From Prolixibacteraceae bacterium (lineage in GTDB: Bacteria > Bacteroidota > Bacteroidia > Bacteroidales > Prolixibacteraceae), in contig JABGRN010000013.1 in assembly GCA_018648265.1 (NCBI GenBank), positions 1-64,000 of the forward strand: a DNA stretch of 64,000 nucleotides, in the 5' to 3' direction. Positions 16,303 to 24,965 of the stretch are shown piece by piece. The position numbers and the translations under genes were made by a program. Positions within the stretch are counted from its first letter, which is position 1; each line of letters begins with the position of its first letter. The notes under the pieces were generated by a model, which saw only the letters and a list, made by a program, of their open reading frames with translations, did not search any database and was not told where the DNA came from.

Positions 16303-19300
16303 TTAAATCGTAAAGTTGATAAACCATTTTGTCGATTTCTTTGTTGGTTGCTGAAATGGTTTGTTGTATTTGGTTGATTTCGGTTTTGTATGCATTAAAA
16401 TATATTCTTCCCACTCGTCTTGTTGAACAAGCGATAGTTTTAATTTTTGCTTTTTAAGCTCGGCAACAAAGATTTTAAAATCATAATCGTAGAACTCTTC
16501 GAGTTTGGTGCTGATTTTTTCTATCTCTAAATTGCTTATTATACGGTTGATAAAGCGTGCGGCTTTCTCTTGTAACTCTTTATTGTATGAAAGCATTTGG
16601 TCTGCTTTCACAATGAATGGTGATTGTTCAATATTTAACGGAACAGGAATTCTATTTGTTATTGGACTATCAAAGTGAATTGTTCTAATTGCCTTTGCTA
16701 TGATAAATCTATAAGAATACCAATTGATTAGTTTTGAATTAAATAATAAACAAAAAACTTTTGCATTATACTTTTCGTTAAATGTAATCTGATTAATTGT
16801 ATCAACGATTACAAAATCTCTCTTTTCGGGAATACAAGCTGTGATTTTTATATGGTCAACAGGGTTTTCAATGTGAGCGACTATATTTTGAGTTAATACA
16901 GAGTTGTCGTTAATTAAACATTTTTCATTAGATTCAATAATTGATTTATCAATATAACCTTTAACTCCTTTAATACCTTCTCGTTGTATTTCTGCACCGC
17001 CTAATACTTTAGTATCCCCATTATTAGAAATGTGTTTCTGAAATAATCCGCCGCGAGAATTGGTAGCTATATCTTTTATGAAAAATTTGCTTTTATTTAT
17101 GTTTTTTGCAATTTTCAGTTCTTGCTCTGAAATACCATTTAAGTAGAATCCAAATTCATTGAAAGTTTCTTTTTCAATAATACCTAATTCTAAAATATGA
17201 TTATCCTTTAATATACCTGAAACATAATTTCTTGAATTTACTCTCTTTGAAAAGAAAAACATAATTTGTTCTAATTTGACTTCTTTCCAAACTTTCTTGC
17301 AATCAATAATTTTGTTAATGTCATCAAGAATAAATTCTCTAATTGTTTGGTAATTTGAAGCAAAAGAAAAAGACTTAGGAATAATATAACCAAAACTACC
17401 ATTGTCTTTCAATAAATCTGAATATGATAATTTTATAAATGATATTGCTGTTTCAGCACCGCCTTTAATATATTTATTATTCAAATAATCTTGAGTTTTT
17501 TTATCAAGTTTAGCTCCATACGGAGGATTTCCAAGAACGACATCAAAACCACCATCATACTCGGTTCGTAGGGCATGTTCCAGTGTGCATAGGAATTCTT
17601 TTTTTAGCTTTTCTATTTCGGGATTTTCGGGCAATTCGTGCTTGGTGCGGTTAGTACGAATATATTCTATCGCATTCGCCAAATAGTCGCCAGATTTCAC
17701 TTCGCTTTTTCCGAACTTCTGCGTCCATAGAGCGTGCTGCGTTTCGCCACGAGAGCTGGAGGGGGAAGCAGTATCGTAGCCGGTATCGGTATCGGACAAC
17801 AAGGGGGCATGCCTCCTTGTTGTTGGTGGCGTAGCCGCCGCCGTAGTATCCGTAGCCGCCACTTTCGTTGTAGTAGAATACCCCCGTTCTCGGTTTCGGT
17901 TTTTCGCAGTTACCGATTTTATTTTTCCTACTATTGCCGTTAGTTCGTCCGCTTCGCATACGAGTAGCAGGTGCAAATGGTCGCCACAGAGGTTATATTC
18001 GAGTACATTTAGCCCGTCTTCTTTTACTATATCGGCAACGGTTTGCGTTATTATTTGTTCGTCTTCTTCGTCTATCCATTCGGGTTTGTCGGTAGTTATG
18101 TGGCAATCGAACATCCTTTGTGAGTAACGCGAGTTATGCGTTGCTGTGGTAATATGCCATATTTTCTTTTCTTTCTTTCGGAAAATTTGCGGAAATTCAT
18201 TTTGCCAATTAAATGCTTTTTCGCCCGCTACTTCGGGATCGTCAATTAGCGAGTTTCCGCATTTAATGTTATTATTCAGGTTCGAAAGTTTTCGCCCTTT
18301 TTGTGTTGTGCGCAACCACAACGAAAGTTTGGCAATTTCAACACTTTCATCGTTAATATCTACACCATAAAGGTTTTTCTCTAAAATGGTTTTGTCGGTA
18401 TCGAACAAACGGAGTTTTTCGCCTGTCAGTTCGGCAATAATATCGTCGATTTGTTGGTGTTCGATAATTAAAAAGTTGAGTGCCTGGTTCAGAAAAGCTC
18501 CCGAACCACAAGCCGGGTCAACAATTTTTAAATTAAACAACCAATCTTTGTACGCTTGCAGCGTTTCAAACAGCTTTTTCCCTTTTGCGGATACTTTCCC
18601 ATTTTTATTAATAATCGATTCGTCAAACTCAATTTCACGAATGCCAAATTTCTCACGCTTTTCGGTACATAGTTTTCCAATGGTATTTTCAACAATGTAT
18701 TGCGTAATGTATTTTGGTGTGTAAAAAACACCGTCTTTTTTGCGTTTTGTTTTGTTTTTATCGGTTGCCTTGCCTTCTATTTCGGCTGTAATTTCTTCAA
18801 TTTCGTTTAACGAATGTTCAAAAATATGCCCCAATATATTTACGTCAACTTCGGTGCTGTAATCGTATGACGAAAGCAAAAGAGCATCATTTTGCAACAC
18901 ATCATCGTCAATTATAATATTATCGAGAATTTCATCGGAGGCGAACAATCCACCATTATAAGCAGGCAAATTGTAAGTTTTGTATTTGTGCCCTTTGTCG
19001 AGATGAATGAAGAATTTGACAAATCGGCTGTAAAGTGAGAAATACTCATCGTTGTCGATAAAAAGTTGCCATTGTTCAACAATTTTCGAAATGGCGTTTG
19101 GCGGAACCAAACCTGTGTCTTCTGCAAAAAACACAAATAATAATCGGTCGAGAAATTTCTGCGATTTTTTGAAAAGTGTGAGTTTGTCGTATTGCGGATT
19201 GTTTTTTACAAGGTTGTTGTAAATTTTGTATTTGAACGAAGAATAATCTTTGTACAATTTGTCTGAAATGTTTTCCTCGTGAAATTTGGTTTCGGTTTTT

Positions 19301-19842
19301 AGTTTTAGCGGCAAGTCTGTAAAAATGCTGTCTTTTTGCAACAACAAATACAAAAGTTGAAAATCGTTTTTTTGCAAGTTGAACAAATCAAACTCCTCGT
19401 ATTCATTGGAATAGTCGATGTAAAAACGCAATTTTTGAAAATTTGATGTAATCACATATTTACATTCGGGCTGATTGTTTTTATAATTAAATGCTTGTTG
19501 AGTAACGTTTGTTAGTTCTTTTGTTTTTGTCGATTTTAGCTCGATTACAGCAATGGCTTTGTCGTTTTTCAAAATTGCACCATCGGCTTTTTTGCCATCG
19601 GTTTGATTTTTAAATTCTCGTGCAAGATTGTGATTGTCATCTGGTTTTAAAGTATATCCTAATATATCTACAAAAATATCCCGAAGAAATCCGTCTTGAT
19701 ATTCTTCCTCTTTCATTTTCTGAATCTCAGCGATTTTAGAAAAAGAGTAATTTTCATTGAATTTTTCAAATACTTTATCAACTTTCTCGCTATCGAGTTG
19801 CAATAAATGATTATTTATAACAGATTTTTGGAAAATACTCAT
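16303..19842 (-). CDS. Type IIG restriction endonuclease-methyltransferase with embedded Y1-transposase-like domain
   Basis: 1179 residues. N-terminal PD-(D/E)xK nuclease (Asp87, Glu101-x-Lys103 in AVIELKST), helical connector, gamma-type N6-adenine MTase with motif I DPACGSG (442-448) and motif IV NPPYG (772-776), then a target-recognition domain. Between FPQIF (550-554) and GGFDVVLG (764 on) sit about 209 extra residues with an HUH motif (DHLHLLL, His622/His624) and EYIRTNRTKH (Tyr727), i.e. an IS200/RAYT-like Y1 domain, with a low-complexity Thr/Ala/Ser stretch at about 650-700. The last 28 or so residues appear to be read in the wrong frame: shifting at a TATAT run near 16400 restores KEIDKMVYQLYDLTDDEIAI, the normal family C terminus, with a stop at 16262. 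Confidence 0.87.
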   Translation of the reverse strand: MSIFQKSVINNHLLQLDSEKVDKVFEKFNENYSFSKIAEIQKMKEEEYQDGFLRDIFVDILGYTLKPDDNHNLAREFKNQTDGKKADGAILKNDKAIAVIELKSTKTKELTNVTQQAFNYKNNQPECKYVITSNFQKLRFYIDYSNEYEEFDLFNLQKNDFQLLYLLLQKDSIFTDLPLKLKTETKFHEENISDKLYKDYSSFKYKIYNNLVKNNPQYDKLTLFKKSQKFLDRLLFVFFAEDTGLVPPNAISKIVEQWQLFIDNDEYFSLYSRFVKFFIHLDKGHKYKTYNLPAYNGGLFASDEILDNIIIDDDVLQNDALLLSSYDYSTEVDVNILGHIFEHSLNEIEEITAEIEGKATDKNKTKRKKDGVFYTPKYITQYIVENTIGKLCTEKREKFGIREIEFDESIINKNGKVSAKGKKLFETLQAYKDWLFNLKIVDPACGSGAFLNQALNFLIIEHQQIDDIIAELTGEKLRLFDTDKTILEKNLYGVDINDESVEIAKLSLWLRTTQKGRKLSNLNNNIKCGNSLIDDPEVAGEKAFNWQNEFPQIFRKKEKKIWHITTATHNSRYSQRMFDCHITTDKPEWIDEEDEQIITQTVADIVKEDGLNVLEYNLCGDHLHLLLVCEADELTAIVGKIKSVTAKNRNRERGYSTTTKVAATDTTAAATPPTTRRHAPLLSDTDTGYDTASPSSSRGETQHALWTQKFGKSEVKSGDYLANAIEYIRTNRTKHELPENPEIEKLKKEFLCTLEHALRTEYDGGFDVVLGNPPYGAKLDKKTQDYLNNKYIKGGAETAISFIKLSYSDLLKDNGSFGYIIPKSFSFASNYQTIREFILDDINKIIDCKKVWKEVKLEQIMFFFSKRVNSRNYVSGILKDNHILELGIIEKETFNEFGFYLNGISEQELKIAKNINKSKFFIKDIATNSRGGLFQKHISNNGDTKVLGGAEIQREGIKGVKGYIDKSIIESNEKCLINDNSVLTQNIVAHIENPVDHIKITACIPEKRDFVIVDTINQITFNEKYNAKVFCLLFNSKLINWYSYRFIIAKAIRTIHFDSPITNRIPVPLNIEQSPFIVKADQMLSYNKELQEKAARFINRIISNLEIEKISTKLEEFYDYDFKIFVAELKKQKLKLSLVQQDEWEEYILMHTKPKSTKYNKPFQQPTKKSTKWFINFTI
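17554..18180 (-). mobile_element. In-frame HUH/Y1 transposase-like domain inside the restriction-methylase
   Basis: Residues about 555-763 of the type IIG protein. Order: KKIWHITTATHNSR (the first strand of Y1 enzymes), YNLCGDHLHLLLVCEADEL (HUH, His622/624), KIKSVTAKNRNRERG (alpha helix), a compositionally biased insert encoding Thr/Ala/Ser/Pro with a REP-like palindrome, then HALWTQKFGKSEVKSGDYLA and IEYIRTNRTKH (Tyr727). The HUH-to-Tyr distance is about 103 residues, against 58 in the stand-alone RAYT at 9254; the difference equals the low-complexity stretch. All catalytic residues look intact. Base composition is visibly richer in GC than the flanking methylase. Confidence 0.85.
17796..17823. 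repeat. REP-like palindrome within coding sequence
   Basis: A 28-bp near-perfect palindrome, ACAACAAGGGGGCATGCC followed by TCCTTGTTGT, with one mismatched pair. It is translated on the minus strand as part of TTRRHAPL in the Y1-like domain. Such GGGGGCATGCC hairpins are typical targets of REP-associated transposases. Confidence 0.7.
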
Positions 19843-20244
19843 TCGTTCGGTTTATTATCGGGCAATAAAAATAGTCATTTCCACCGTGCGAAGGAAAAGA
19901 AACAGCTCTTTTGCAATTTTGGATTTGTGTGTAGGCTTGTACGAATTGTAAATGTGCTGTTTGTGCGTGAGCTTTTTATTCATTTTCAAGTAGTAAATTA
20001 TTGTATCATTCTGTCTCTTTTACACTTGGCGGTAACATTGTTGTAATATCGCCTTTGTTCCGTTTACATCTGCTAATATACAAAACTATATCCGTTTGTA
20101 AACGCTTACAAACGTTTATTGTCGATTACAAATGTTTAATAACCGGATAATGTTTGGCAGCCACTTTACCTTTGAAGTATCAATTTCGTGTAGGAGTCTG
20201 GAAGAAAACAGATTCTAAAATTATTAACATTAAAATTAATTATT
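19843..20244. promoter_or_regulatory. Divergent intergenic region between the restriction gene and ssb
   Basis: About 400 bp with no gene. At 20094-20113 there is a perfect inverted repeat GTTTGTAAACGCTTACAAAC (8-bp arms, 4-bp loop) followed by two related half-sites (ACAAACGTTTATT, TTACAAATGTTTA). This could be an operator for the divergent transcripts. No helix-turn-helix regulator other than RhuM is adjacent. The rest is AT-rich and featureless. Confidence 0.45.
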
Positions 20245-20586
20245 ATGAATGCTTTAAGAAACAGTGTCAGGCTTATCGGCCACTTGGGAGACGACCCAAA
20301 AGCAAGAAAGTTGGACAGTGGAAAAACAGTTGCTAATTTTAGTATAGCAACCAACGAAATTTACCGCGACAGTAAAGGAGAAAAACAAAGCGAAACAACC
20401 TGGCACCGTTTGGTTGCATGGGGAAAACAAGCGGAGGTTGTAGAAAGTTATGTGAAAAAAGGTTCGGAAATTGCCATCGAAGGAAAAATTACAAACCGCT
20501 CGTACGAAGACAAAAATGGGGAGAAACAGTACATTTCTGAAGTTGTTATCAGAGATATTCTTTTGTTGGATAAGAATCAGAATTAG
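20245..20586 (+). CDS. ssb: Single-stranded DNA-binding protein, short form
   Basis: 113 residues covering just the OB fold: NSVRLIGHLGDDPKARKLDS, GKTVANFSIATNEIYRDSKG, TTWHRLVAWGKQAEVVESYV, KKGSEIAIEGKI. It ends LLLDKNQN, without the Gly/Pro linker and acidic C-terminal tip (DDDIPF-like) that recruits partner proteins. Short SSBs of this kind are common in Bacteroidota as second copies or on mobile DNA. It lies divergent from the restriction gene; a ssDNA binder next to an HUH-containing enzyme is suggestive but unproven. Confidence 0.92.
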   Translation: MNALRNSVRLIGHLGDDPKARKLDSGKTVANFSIATNEIYRDSKGEKQSETTWHRLVAWGKQAEVVESYVKKGSEIAIEGKITNRSYEDKNGEKQYISEVVIRDILLLDKNQN

Positions 20587-20622
20587 TAGAAAGTTGTTAG
20601 TCGTAAGTAAAAAGTCGTAAGT

Positions 20623-20656
20623 AAAAAGTTGTCTTTAAGTTTTGGGGCGACTTTTT
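20623..20656 (+). terminator. Probable intrinsic terminator of ssb
   Basis: AAAAAGTTG ... CGACTTTTT forms a stem with one G-T pair around a 16-nt loop, followed by a T-rich run. A duplicated GTCGTAAGTAAAAA unit just upstream (20600-20627) offers an alternative stem. Confidence 0.45.
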
Positions 20657-20760
20657 ATTTGGGAAAATGTTTAGCTCAAAGTTTATGAAGAAGTCTCAAA
20701 GATTTCAAAGAAGTTTTTTTTCAGGCATTTTCTCATTTTTGAATTCACTAATTATTCTCC

Positions 20761-21924
20761 TTAAAAAGCCCACTTAATTCTGCCAAAAATAGCTTTTCCG
20801 TAATCGCCATATTCTGTTTCGTTGTCACCAAAAAATAGTTGCCCACTTACCATTAATTCGAGATTATTTCCGAGCGAGTAGGTACATGCCGGTCCAATAA
20901 ACGATGAACCGTCGGATGGATTTAGCATTCCTGAAAAGTTGGCTGAAAAAATAGGTGTAATTGGAAATGAGAATTGTCCGAATAAATTGTACATGGCAAG
21001 TGATAACATTTTTGCCGAAAGGTTTTGGTCGAAAAAGCTACGTCCGCCGGCTTTCCCCTTTGCACCGTGACTATTAAATAATACTCCACCGTGTAAATAC
21101 AAACTGTTTTTCAGCGTGTAATCGCCCGAAACGGAAGCAACAAAAGCTTCTACACTTCCATTATTTTTTTCGCGGGGAATAAAATAAGAAGCTTCTCCCC
21201 GGAAACCACCACCTTTAATATCGCCTGCCCAACCACCGCCAATTACATAATCTTTTCCAACCCAGCCGCCGAGAAACTGGAAGTCGTAATTAAATTTTGA
21301 AAACTGGTACTTTCCTGCAATTGCAGTTTCATCTTCGTTCCGGCCAATTTTATAAACCAATTCTGCCGAGGAAGTTACGCTGGTGTAATATTGAATTTTT
21401 ACAGCATCGGTTCCAGGCCGCTCTTCATAATCGAAATCGAAATACGAAAAGCTGTTAAAAATATCGTTGGGATTCCAAACCAGATTAATTCCCCAGTTTA
21501 TTCTTTGACGGCCAACCCGAACCTGCCAATTTCCTTTTGAATAGTCAAAATATGCACGATCGATAATCGAGTGCATAAACCATCCATTTCCTGTAAAAAC
21601 AGTTTCCGAAAGATCAAAGTATCCGTTATCAATGTCAACGATCTGATCGTATTCAGGAAATTCGCGAATCATTTGTCCGAAGAAAATACGGTTTCTGGCT
21701 TCAACTGCAAATGTAAGTTCATTTGAAGCAAACCATTTAAAATTCAAACGATTGTGAATAATGTTGGTTGCCAGATAATTCGATTCAATTCCCGGAATTG
21801 GGACTTTGGGTTTGTAATACATTCCCAAATCTTTTATGTAACCATTAAACGACCAATTATTTAATTGTGAATTGCCCTTCAGTACAAAAAGGAGAATGGG
21901 TATAATAATAATAAGTTTTTTCAT
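20761..21924 (-). CDS. Outer-membrane beta-barrel protein
   Basis: 387 residues. Signal peptide MKKLIIIIPILLFVLKGNSQ; the mature protein is a chain of amphipathic strands with aromatic girdles (LTFAVEARNRIFFG, WQVRVGRQRINWGINLVWNP, NLELMVSGQLFFGDNE) ending in the outer-membrane signal GRIKWAF (terminal Phe). The RQRINWG..WNPNDIFN phrase resembles the DUF1302/alginate-export-like porins. Last gene of the ABC/LolA-like operon, so it may act as the outer-membrane end of that pathway or as its cargo receptor; substrate unknown. Confidence 0.8.
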   Translation of the reverse strand: MKKLIIIIPILLFVLKGNSQLNNWSFNGYIKDLGMYYKPKVPIPGIESNYLATNIIHNRLNFKWFASNELTFAVEARNRIFFGQMIREFPEYDQIVDIDNGYFDLSETVFTGNGWFMHSIIDRAYFDYSKGNWQVRVGRQRINWGINLVWNPNDIFNSFSYFDFDYEERPGTDAVKIQYYTSVTSSAELVYKIGRNEDETAIAGKYQFSKFNYDFQFLGGWVGKDYVIGGGWAGDIKGGGFRGEASYFIPREKNNGSVEAFVASVSGDYTLKNSLYLHGGVLFNSHGAKGKAGGRSFFDQNLSAKMLSLAMYNLFGQFSFPITPIFSANFSGMLNPSDGSSFIGPACTYSLGNNLELMVSGQLFFGDNETEYGDYGKAIFGRIKWAF

Positions 21925-21925
21925 T

Positions 21926-22588
21926 TTAATTGTCTGTAAAAGAACCGGCGAAATCCATTACCCACATGCTTTTGTAACCGGGATGAGTTCCAACAGCAAC
22001 ACCCACGGTTTTGTAATCGGGATGCAAAAAAGTTTTCCGATGCCCACGATCACGAATTCCATCGTCGATTAGCAAATAAATTATAATCTGACGCGCCGAT
22101 AAACCACCGTAAGCAATATTTTCTGCAATGCGAATATTCCAGTCGCCATATCTTTCAATTCTTTCTCTAACATCTGAGCGGTCACCTCCACGATGTCCGG
22201 TTCTTCCACTTTTCGATTGATCATTTACATGGTCTTCTGCGGCTTTCGTTAATCCTAAATTCGGATAAACCAAAGGTAAACGTTTCGCCCTTTTTAATTC
22301 ACGAACGCATTCGTTTAAAGCACGAACTCCTTCGCGTGTTTTTAAAGGTTTATCGCCTGGATAATAGAGCATTTTGCTTTTGTAATTATTTGCTAAAGGT
22401 GCAATGTAGTTGATTGCATATTTTGCAGGGTTTGTACGTAACAAGTTTATTTCGTAGATAACTTCTTTTTCAAGAGTTGAGAGGTAACTTGCATTTGCTG
22501 CTGTATTTAAAATATCAATTGTTTCAAAATTTGTACTGTAAGCCAAATGAATTGAAAAAATAAAAAATAATGTTACTTGTAATCTCAT
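21926..22588 (-). CDS. CAP-domain (SCP/PR-1-like) exported protein
   Basis: 220 residues with signal peptide MRLQVTLFFIFSIHLAYS. The CAP domain covers about 60-215: EINLLRTNPAKYA, LTKAAEDHVNDQSKSGRTGH, IAENIAYGG, IRDRGHRKTFLHPDYKTVGV and a final WVMDFA. The paired His (GRTGHRG and RGHRK) and Glu of the CAP cavity are present. Bacterial CAP proteins are extracytoplasmic; function is mostly unknown. It ends 1 bp before the barrel gene's start region, so the two are co-expressed. Confidence 0.87.
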   Translation of the reverse strand: MRLQVTLFFIFSIHLAYSTNFETIDILNTAANASYLSTLEKEVIYEINLLRTNPAKYAINYIAPLANNYKSKMLYYPGDKPLKTREGVRALNECVRELKRAKRLPLVYPNLGLTKAAEDHVNDQSKSGRTGHRGGDRSDVRERIERYGDWNIRIAENIAYGGLSARQIIIYLLIDDGIRDRGHRKTFLHPDYKTVGVAVGTHPGYKSMWVMDFAGSFTDN

Positions 22589-22607
22589 GATACTCTCTTT
22601 AATTTAA

Positions 22608-22673
22608 CGTCATTCCGAACTTGTTTCGAAATCTCTTGATATTAACAGATGCTGAAATAAATTCAGCATGACG
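22608..22673. repeat. Dispersed Bacteroidota repeat, copy 1
   Basis: CGTCATTCCGAACTTGTTTC ... GAAATAAATTCAGCATGACG, with CGTCAT/ATGACG inverted ends. It is closely similar to the copy at 23452-23519. It lies between the ATPase and CAP genes and can form a hairpin in the mRNA. Confidence 0.75.
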
Positions 22674-22704
22674 TCTTTTTATTAGGCAAAACCATAGGCA
22701 ATAA

Positions 22705-23388
22705 CTATTTCTTTACATCGCTTATTATTTTTCCATCTTCGATGGTAATTACCCGCCGGGCTTTGTTTACAACCCGTTGGTCGTGTGTTGAAAATATAAA
22801 CGTTATTTTTTCCTCTTTATTAAGTTGTTCCATAATATCGAGTAAATTTTCTGTTGATTTCGAATCGAGGTTTGCGGTCGGTTCGTCGGCCAAAACAAAC
22901 TTTGGTTTCGATGCCAGTGCCCTAGCAACTGCAACTCTTTGTTGTTGTCCGCCAGAAAGTTTCGATGGGCGGCGATTCTCCATTCCACCCAAACCAACTG
23001 CTTGTAACAGTTCTGAAGTTCTGGCATCACGATCAGATTTTTTACTTCCTTGTAAATGCATAATAAATTCTACATTTTCTTTGGCAGTTAAAACCGGTAT
23101 CAGATTGTAAGCCTGAAAAACAAAACCTATGTTTTTCATTCTAAAATCGGTAAGTTTTCTTGCAGAAAGTTTATTGATTTGTATATTTTCGATGGTAACA
23201 GAACCTTCGGTTGCGTCATCAAGTCCACCAACAATATTTAATAATGTTGTTTTACCGGATCCGGAGGGGCCAACTATTGCTGTAAATTCACCTTCGTCAA
23301 AAGAGAGGTCAACACCATTTACTGCGTGTACAGAAACGGAACTTCCGTTGTAAATTTTGTGTAGGTTTTTTATTTCTATAATATTCAT
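22705..23388 (-). CDS. ABC transporter ATP-binding protein, LolD/MacB type
   Basis: 227 residues, a complete nucleotide-binding domain. Walker A GPSGSGKTTLLN, Q-loop FVFQAYNLIPVLT, ABC signature LSGGQQQRVAVARAL, Walker B FVLADEPTANLDS and switch His in FIFSTHD. This subfamily powers FtsX-type permeases that do not transport across the membrane but drive lipoprotein release or periplasmic machinery. The two FtsX-like permeases immediately upstream are the obvious partners. Confidence 0.93.
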   Translation of the reverse strand: MNIIEIKNLHKIYNGSSVSVHAVNGVDLSFDEGEFTAIVGPSGSGKTTLLNIVGGLDDATEGSVTIENIQINKLSARKLTDFRMKNIGFVFQAYNLIPVLTAKENVEFIMHLQGSKKSDRDARTSELLQAVGLGGMENRRPSKLSGGQQQRVAVARALASKPKFVLADEPTANLDSKSTENLLDIMEQLNKEEKITFIFSTHDQRVVNKARRVITIEDGKIISDVKK

Positions 23389-23451
23389 TTGAGTAATTTT
23401 ATTGGTTCTATATCTAATTTAATTTTATTTATAACTCAATAATTATTAGTT

Positions 23452-23519
23452 CGTCATTCCGAACTTGTTTCGGAATCTGCCAATTTTTGCAGAGATGCTG
23501 AAATGAATTCAGCATGACG
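23452..23519. repeat. Dispersed Bacteroidota repeat, copy 2
   Basis: CGTCATTCCGAACTTGTTTC ... AATGAATTCAGCATGACG, same element as at 22608-22673 with a few changes and the same inverted ends. It lies between the permease and ATPase genes of the operon. Confidence 0.75.
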
Positions 23520-23575
23520 CTTCAATGTTTTTATGATATTCATTTTGTACTTCATCTTATTTATTCACTTCTCTG

Positions 23576-24796
23576 TTAATCCGTTCTCGTTGCTTCCGCC
23601 GGATTCAATTTCAACGCTTTTCTAGCCGGATAAATAGCTGATAAAAGACCTGTAATAACAACAAGAATCGAAATAGTTACCAGAGTCTCAGTTTGTAGTG
23701 ATGTGTAAACTTGTGTTGCAAATCCGAATTCCCCCAGCCCTTCTGAAAACATTGACATATCAATTGGCGTAGTTTCAAAAAATTTGGTAATTCCTGAACC
23801 AAAAAGAATTCCGAAAAAACCACCGGTTAAAGTGAGCAATACCGATTCCAAAATTATCATTCTGAAGATCTTGCGTTTATTCATGCCAACCGCCATTAAC
23901 ATTCCAATTTCTTTAACTCGTTCCAATACCGCCATTAACATGGTATTTATTATTCCGAAGCACAAACCGAGTAAAATGATCAATATAAAAATGTACATGT
24001 ATTGGTCCATAGCATCAGTCAGCAAAGACATTTCAGGACTCAATTCTTTCCATGTTTCAACAACATTTTCACCCGCAATATTTTGGATAGACGATTTAAT
24101 AAGTGGAGCTTCATCTCCTTTATCAACCAGAATTGCAATTTCGTGCGCAGTGTTTTCTTCAATGCCCAATTGAGTTTGTAAATCCTTGGATCGGACAAAA
24201 AGATTTGTTTCATCGAAAGTGTTGTTTGTAGTTTTAAAAATGCCGCAAACACGATATCCTTTTGCCGATAAGTCCCCTTCCAAATCCACCATTTGAACAT
24301 TAATTTTTGAACCAACTTTCAGCTTTAGTTTTTTTGCAAGTTTGTCACCGATTAAAACCGGTGGCATCCTACTTGTTTTTTCAAGGTAAGTTCCATCGAT
24401 TAGATGTTCCCAAATATCGGTTACATTTTTCTCCTTTTCAATATCAATTCCAACAAGTTTGCCTCCGCCGGTTCCATGAGCAGCAGTAATAAATGGTTCG
24501 GCAATTAAACGCGAACTTGCTGCTTTTACGGAGTCGAGGTTTTCAATATTATTAACTAATTCTGTTGCATTTGAAATGTAAAATGAACTTTCATTATTTT
24601 CTGAAAAGTGGGGTGCATGAATTTGCAAATGAGCCAGTTCAGACTTGGTTGCCGATTCGATTCTTGCATCAACTGTTCCCTGCATAAAAGCCATTGTAAA
24701 TACTCCAGCGATTAATCCAAGTGCAATTGCAACAATCATTATTATGCTTCGCACCTTATTTCTCCAAACGTTTCGCCATGCTATTGACCATATCAT
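23576..24796 (-). CDS. FtsX-like ABC transporter permease (A)
   Basis: 406 residues with MacB/LolC-E topology: one N-terminal helix (IIMIVAIALGLIAGVFTMAF), a large periplasmic domain (about 45-265), then three helices (YIFILIILLGLCFGIINTML; VLLTLTGGFFGILFGSGI; LVTISILVVITGLLSAIYPA). The family motif ERVKEIGMLMAVGMNKRKIF between helices 2 and 3 is present. Acts with the neighbouring ATPase and the second permease as a heterodimer, in the manner of LolCE (inference). Confidence 0.9.
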   Translation of the reverse strand: MIWSIAWRNVWRNKVRSIIMIVAIALGLIAGVFTMAFMQGTVDARIESATKSELAHLQIHAPHFSENNESSFYISNATELVNNIENLDSVKAASSRLIAEPFITAAHGTGGGKLVGIDIEKEKNVTDIWEHLIDGTYLEKTSRMPPVLIGDKLAKKLKLKVGSKINVQMVDLEGDLSAKGYRVCGIFKTTNNTFDETNLFVRSKDLQTQLGIEENTAHEIAILVDKGDEAPLIKSSIQNIAGENVVETWKELSPEMSLLTDAMDQYMYIFILIILLGLCFGIINTMLMAVLERVKEIGMLMAVGMNKRKIFRMIILESVLLTLTGGFFGILFGSGITKFFETTPIDMSMFSEGLGEFGFATQVYTSLQTETLVTISILVVITGLLSAIYPARKALKLNPAEATRTD

Positions 24797-24965
24797 AATT
24801 GTAAATTTTAGTTGGAAGACTGAAGTCAGAAGTTTTTCTGTGCAAATTGAGTCCTATTATCTTCCATGAAATTATCACTTTTTTATCTTTTTATTTATTG
24901 CTTTTAAAAGCTTTTTACTGAATGTTTTCGTTTCTATTACTGAAAACTGCGACTGCTAACTTTCT

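Noticed and set aside
17651-17959. 102-codon minus-strand frame rich in Gly/Tyr
   Set aside because: It overlaps the Y1-like domain of the restriction gene in another frame, and its composition comes from the GC-rich low-complexity DNA.
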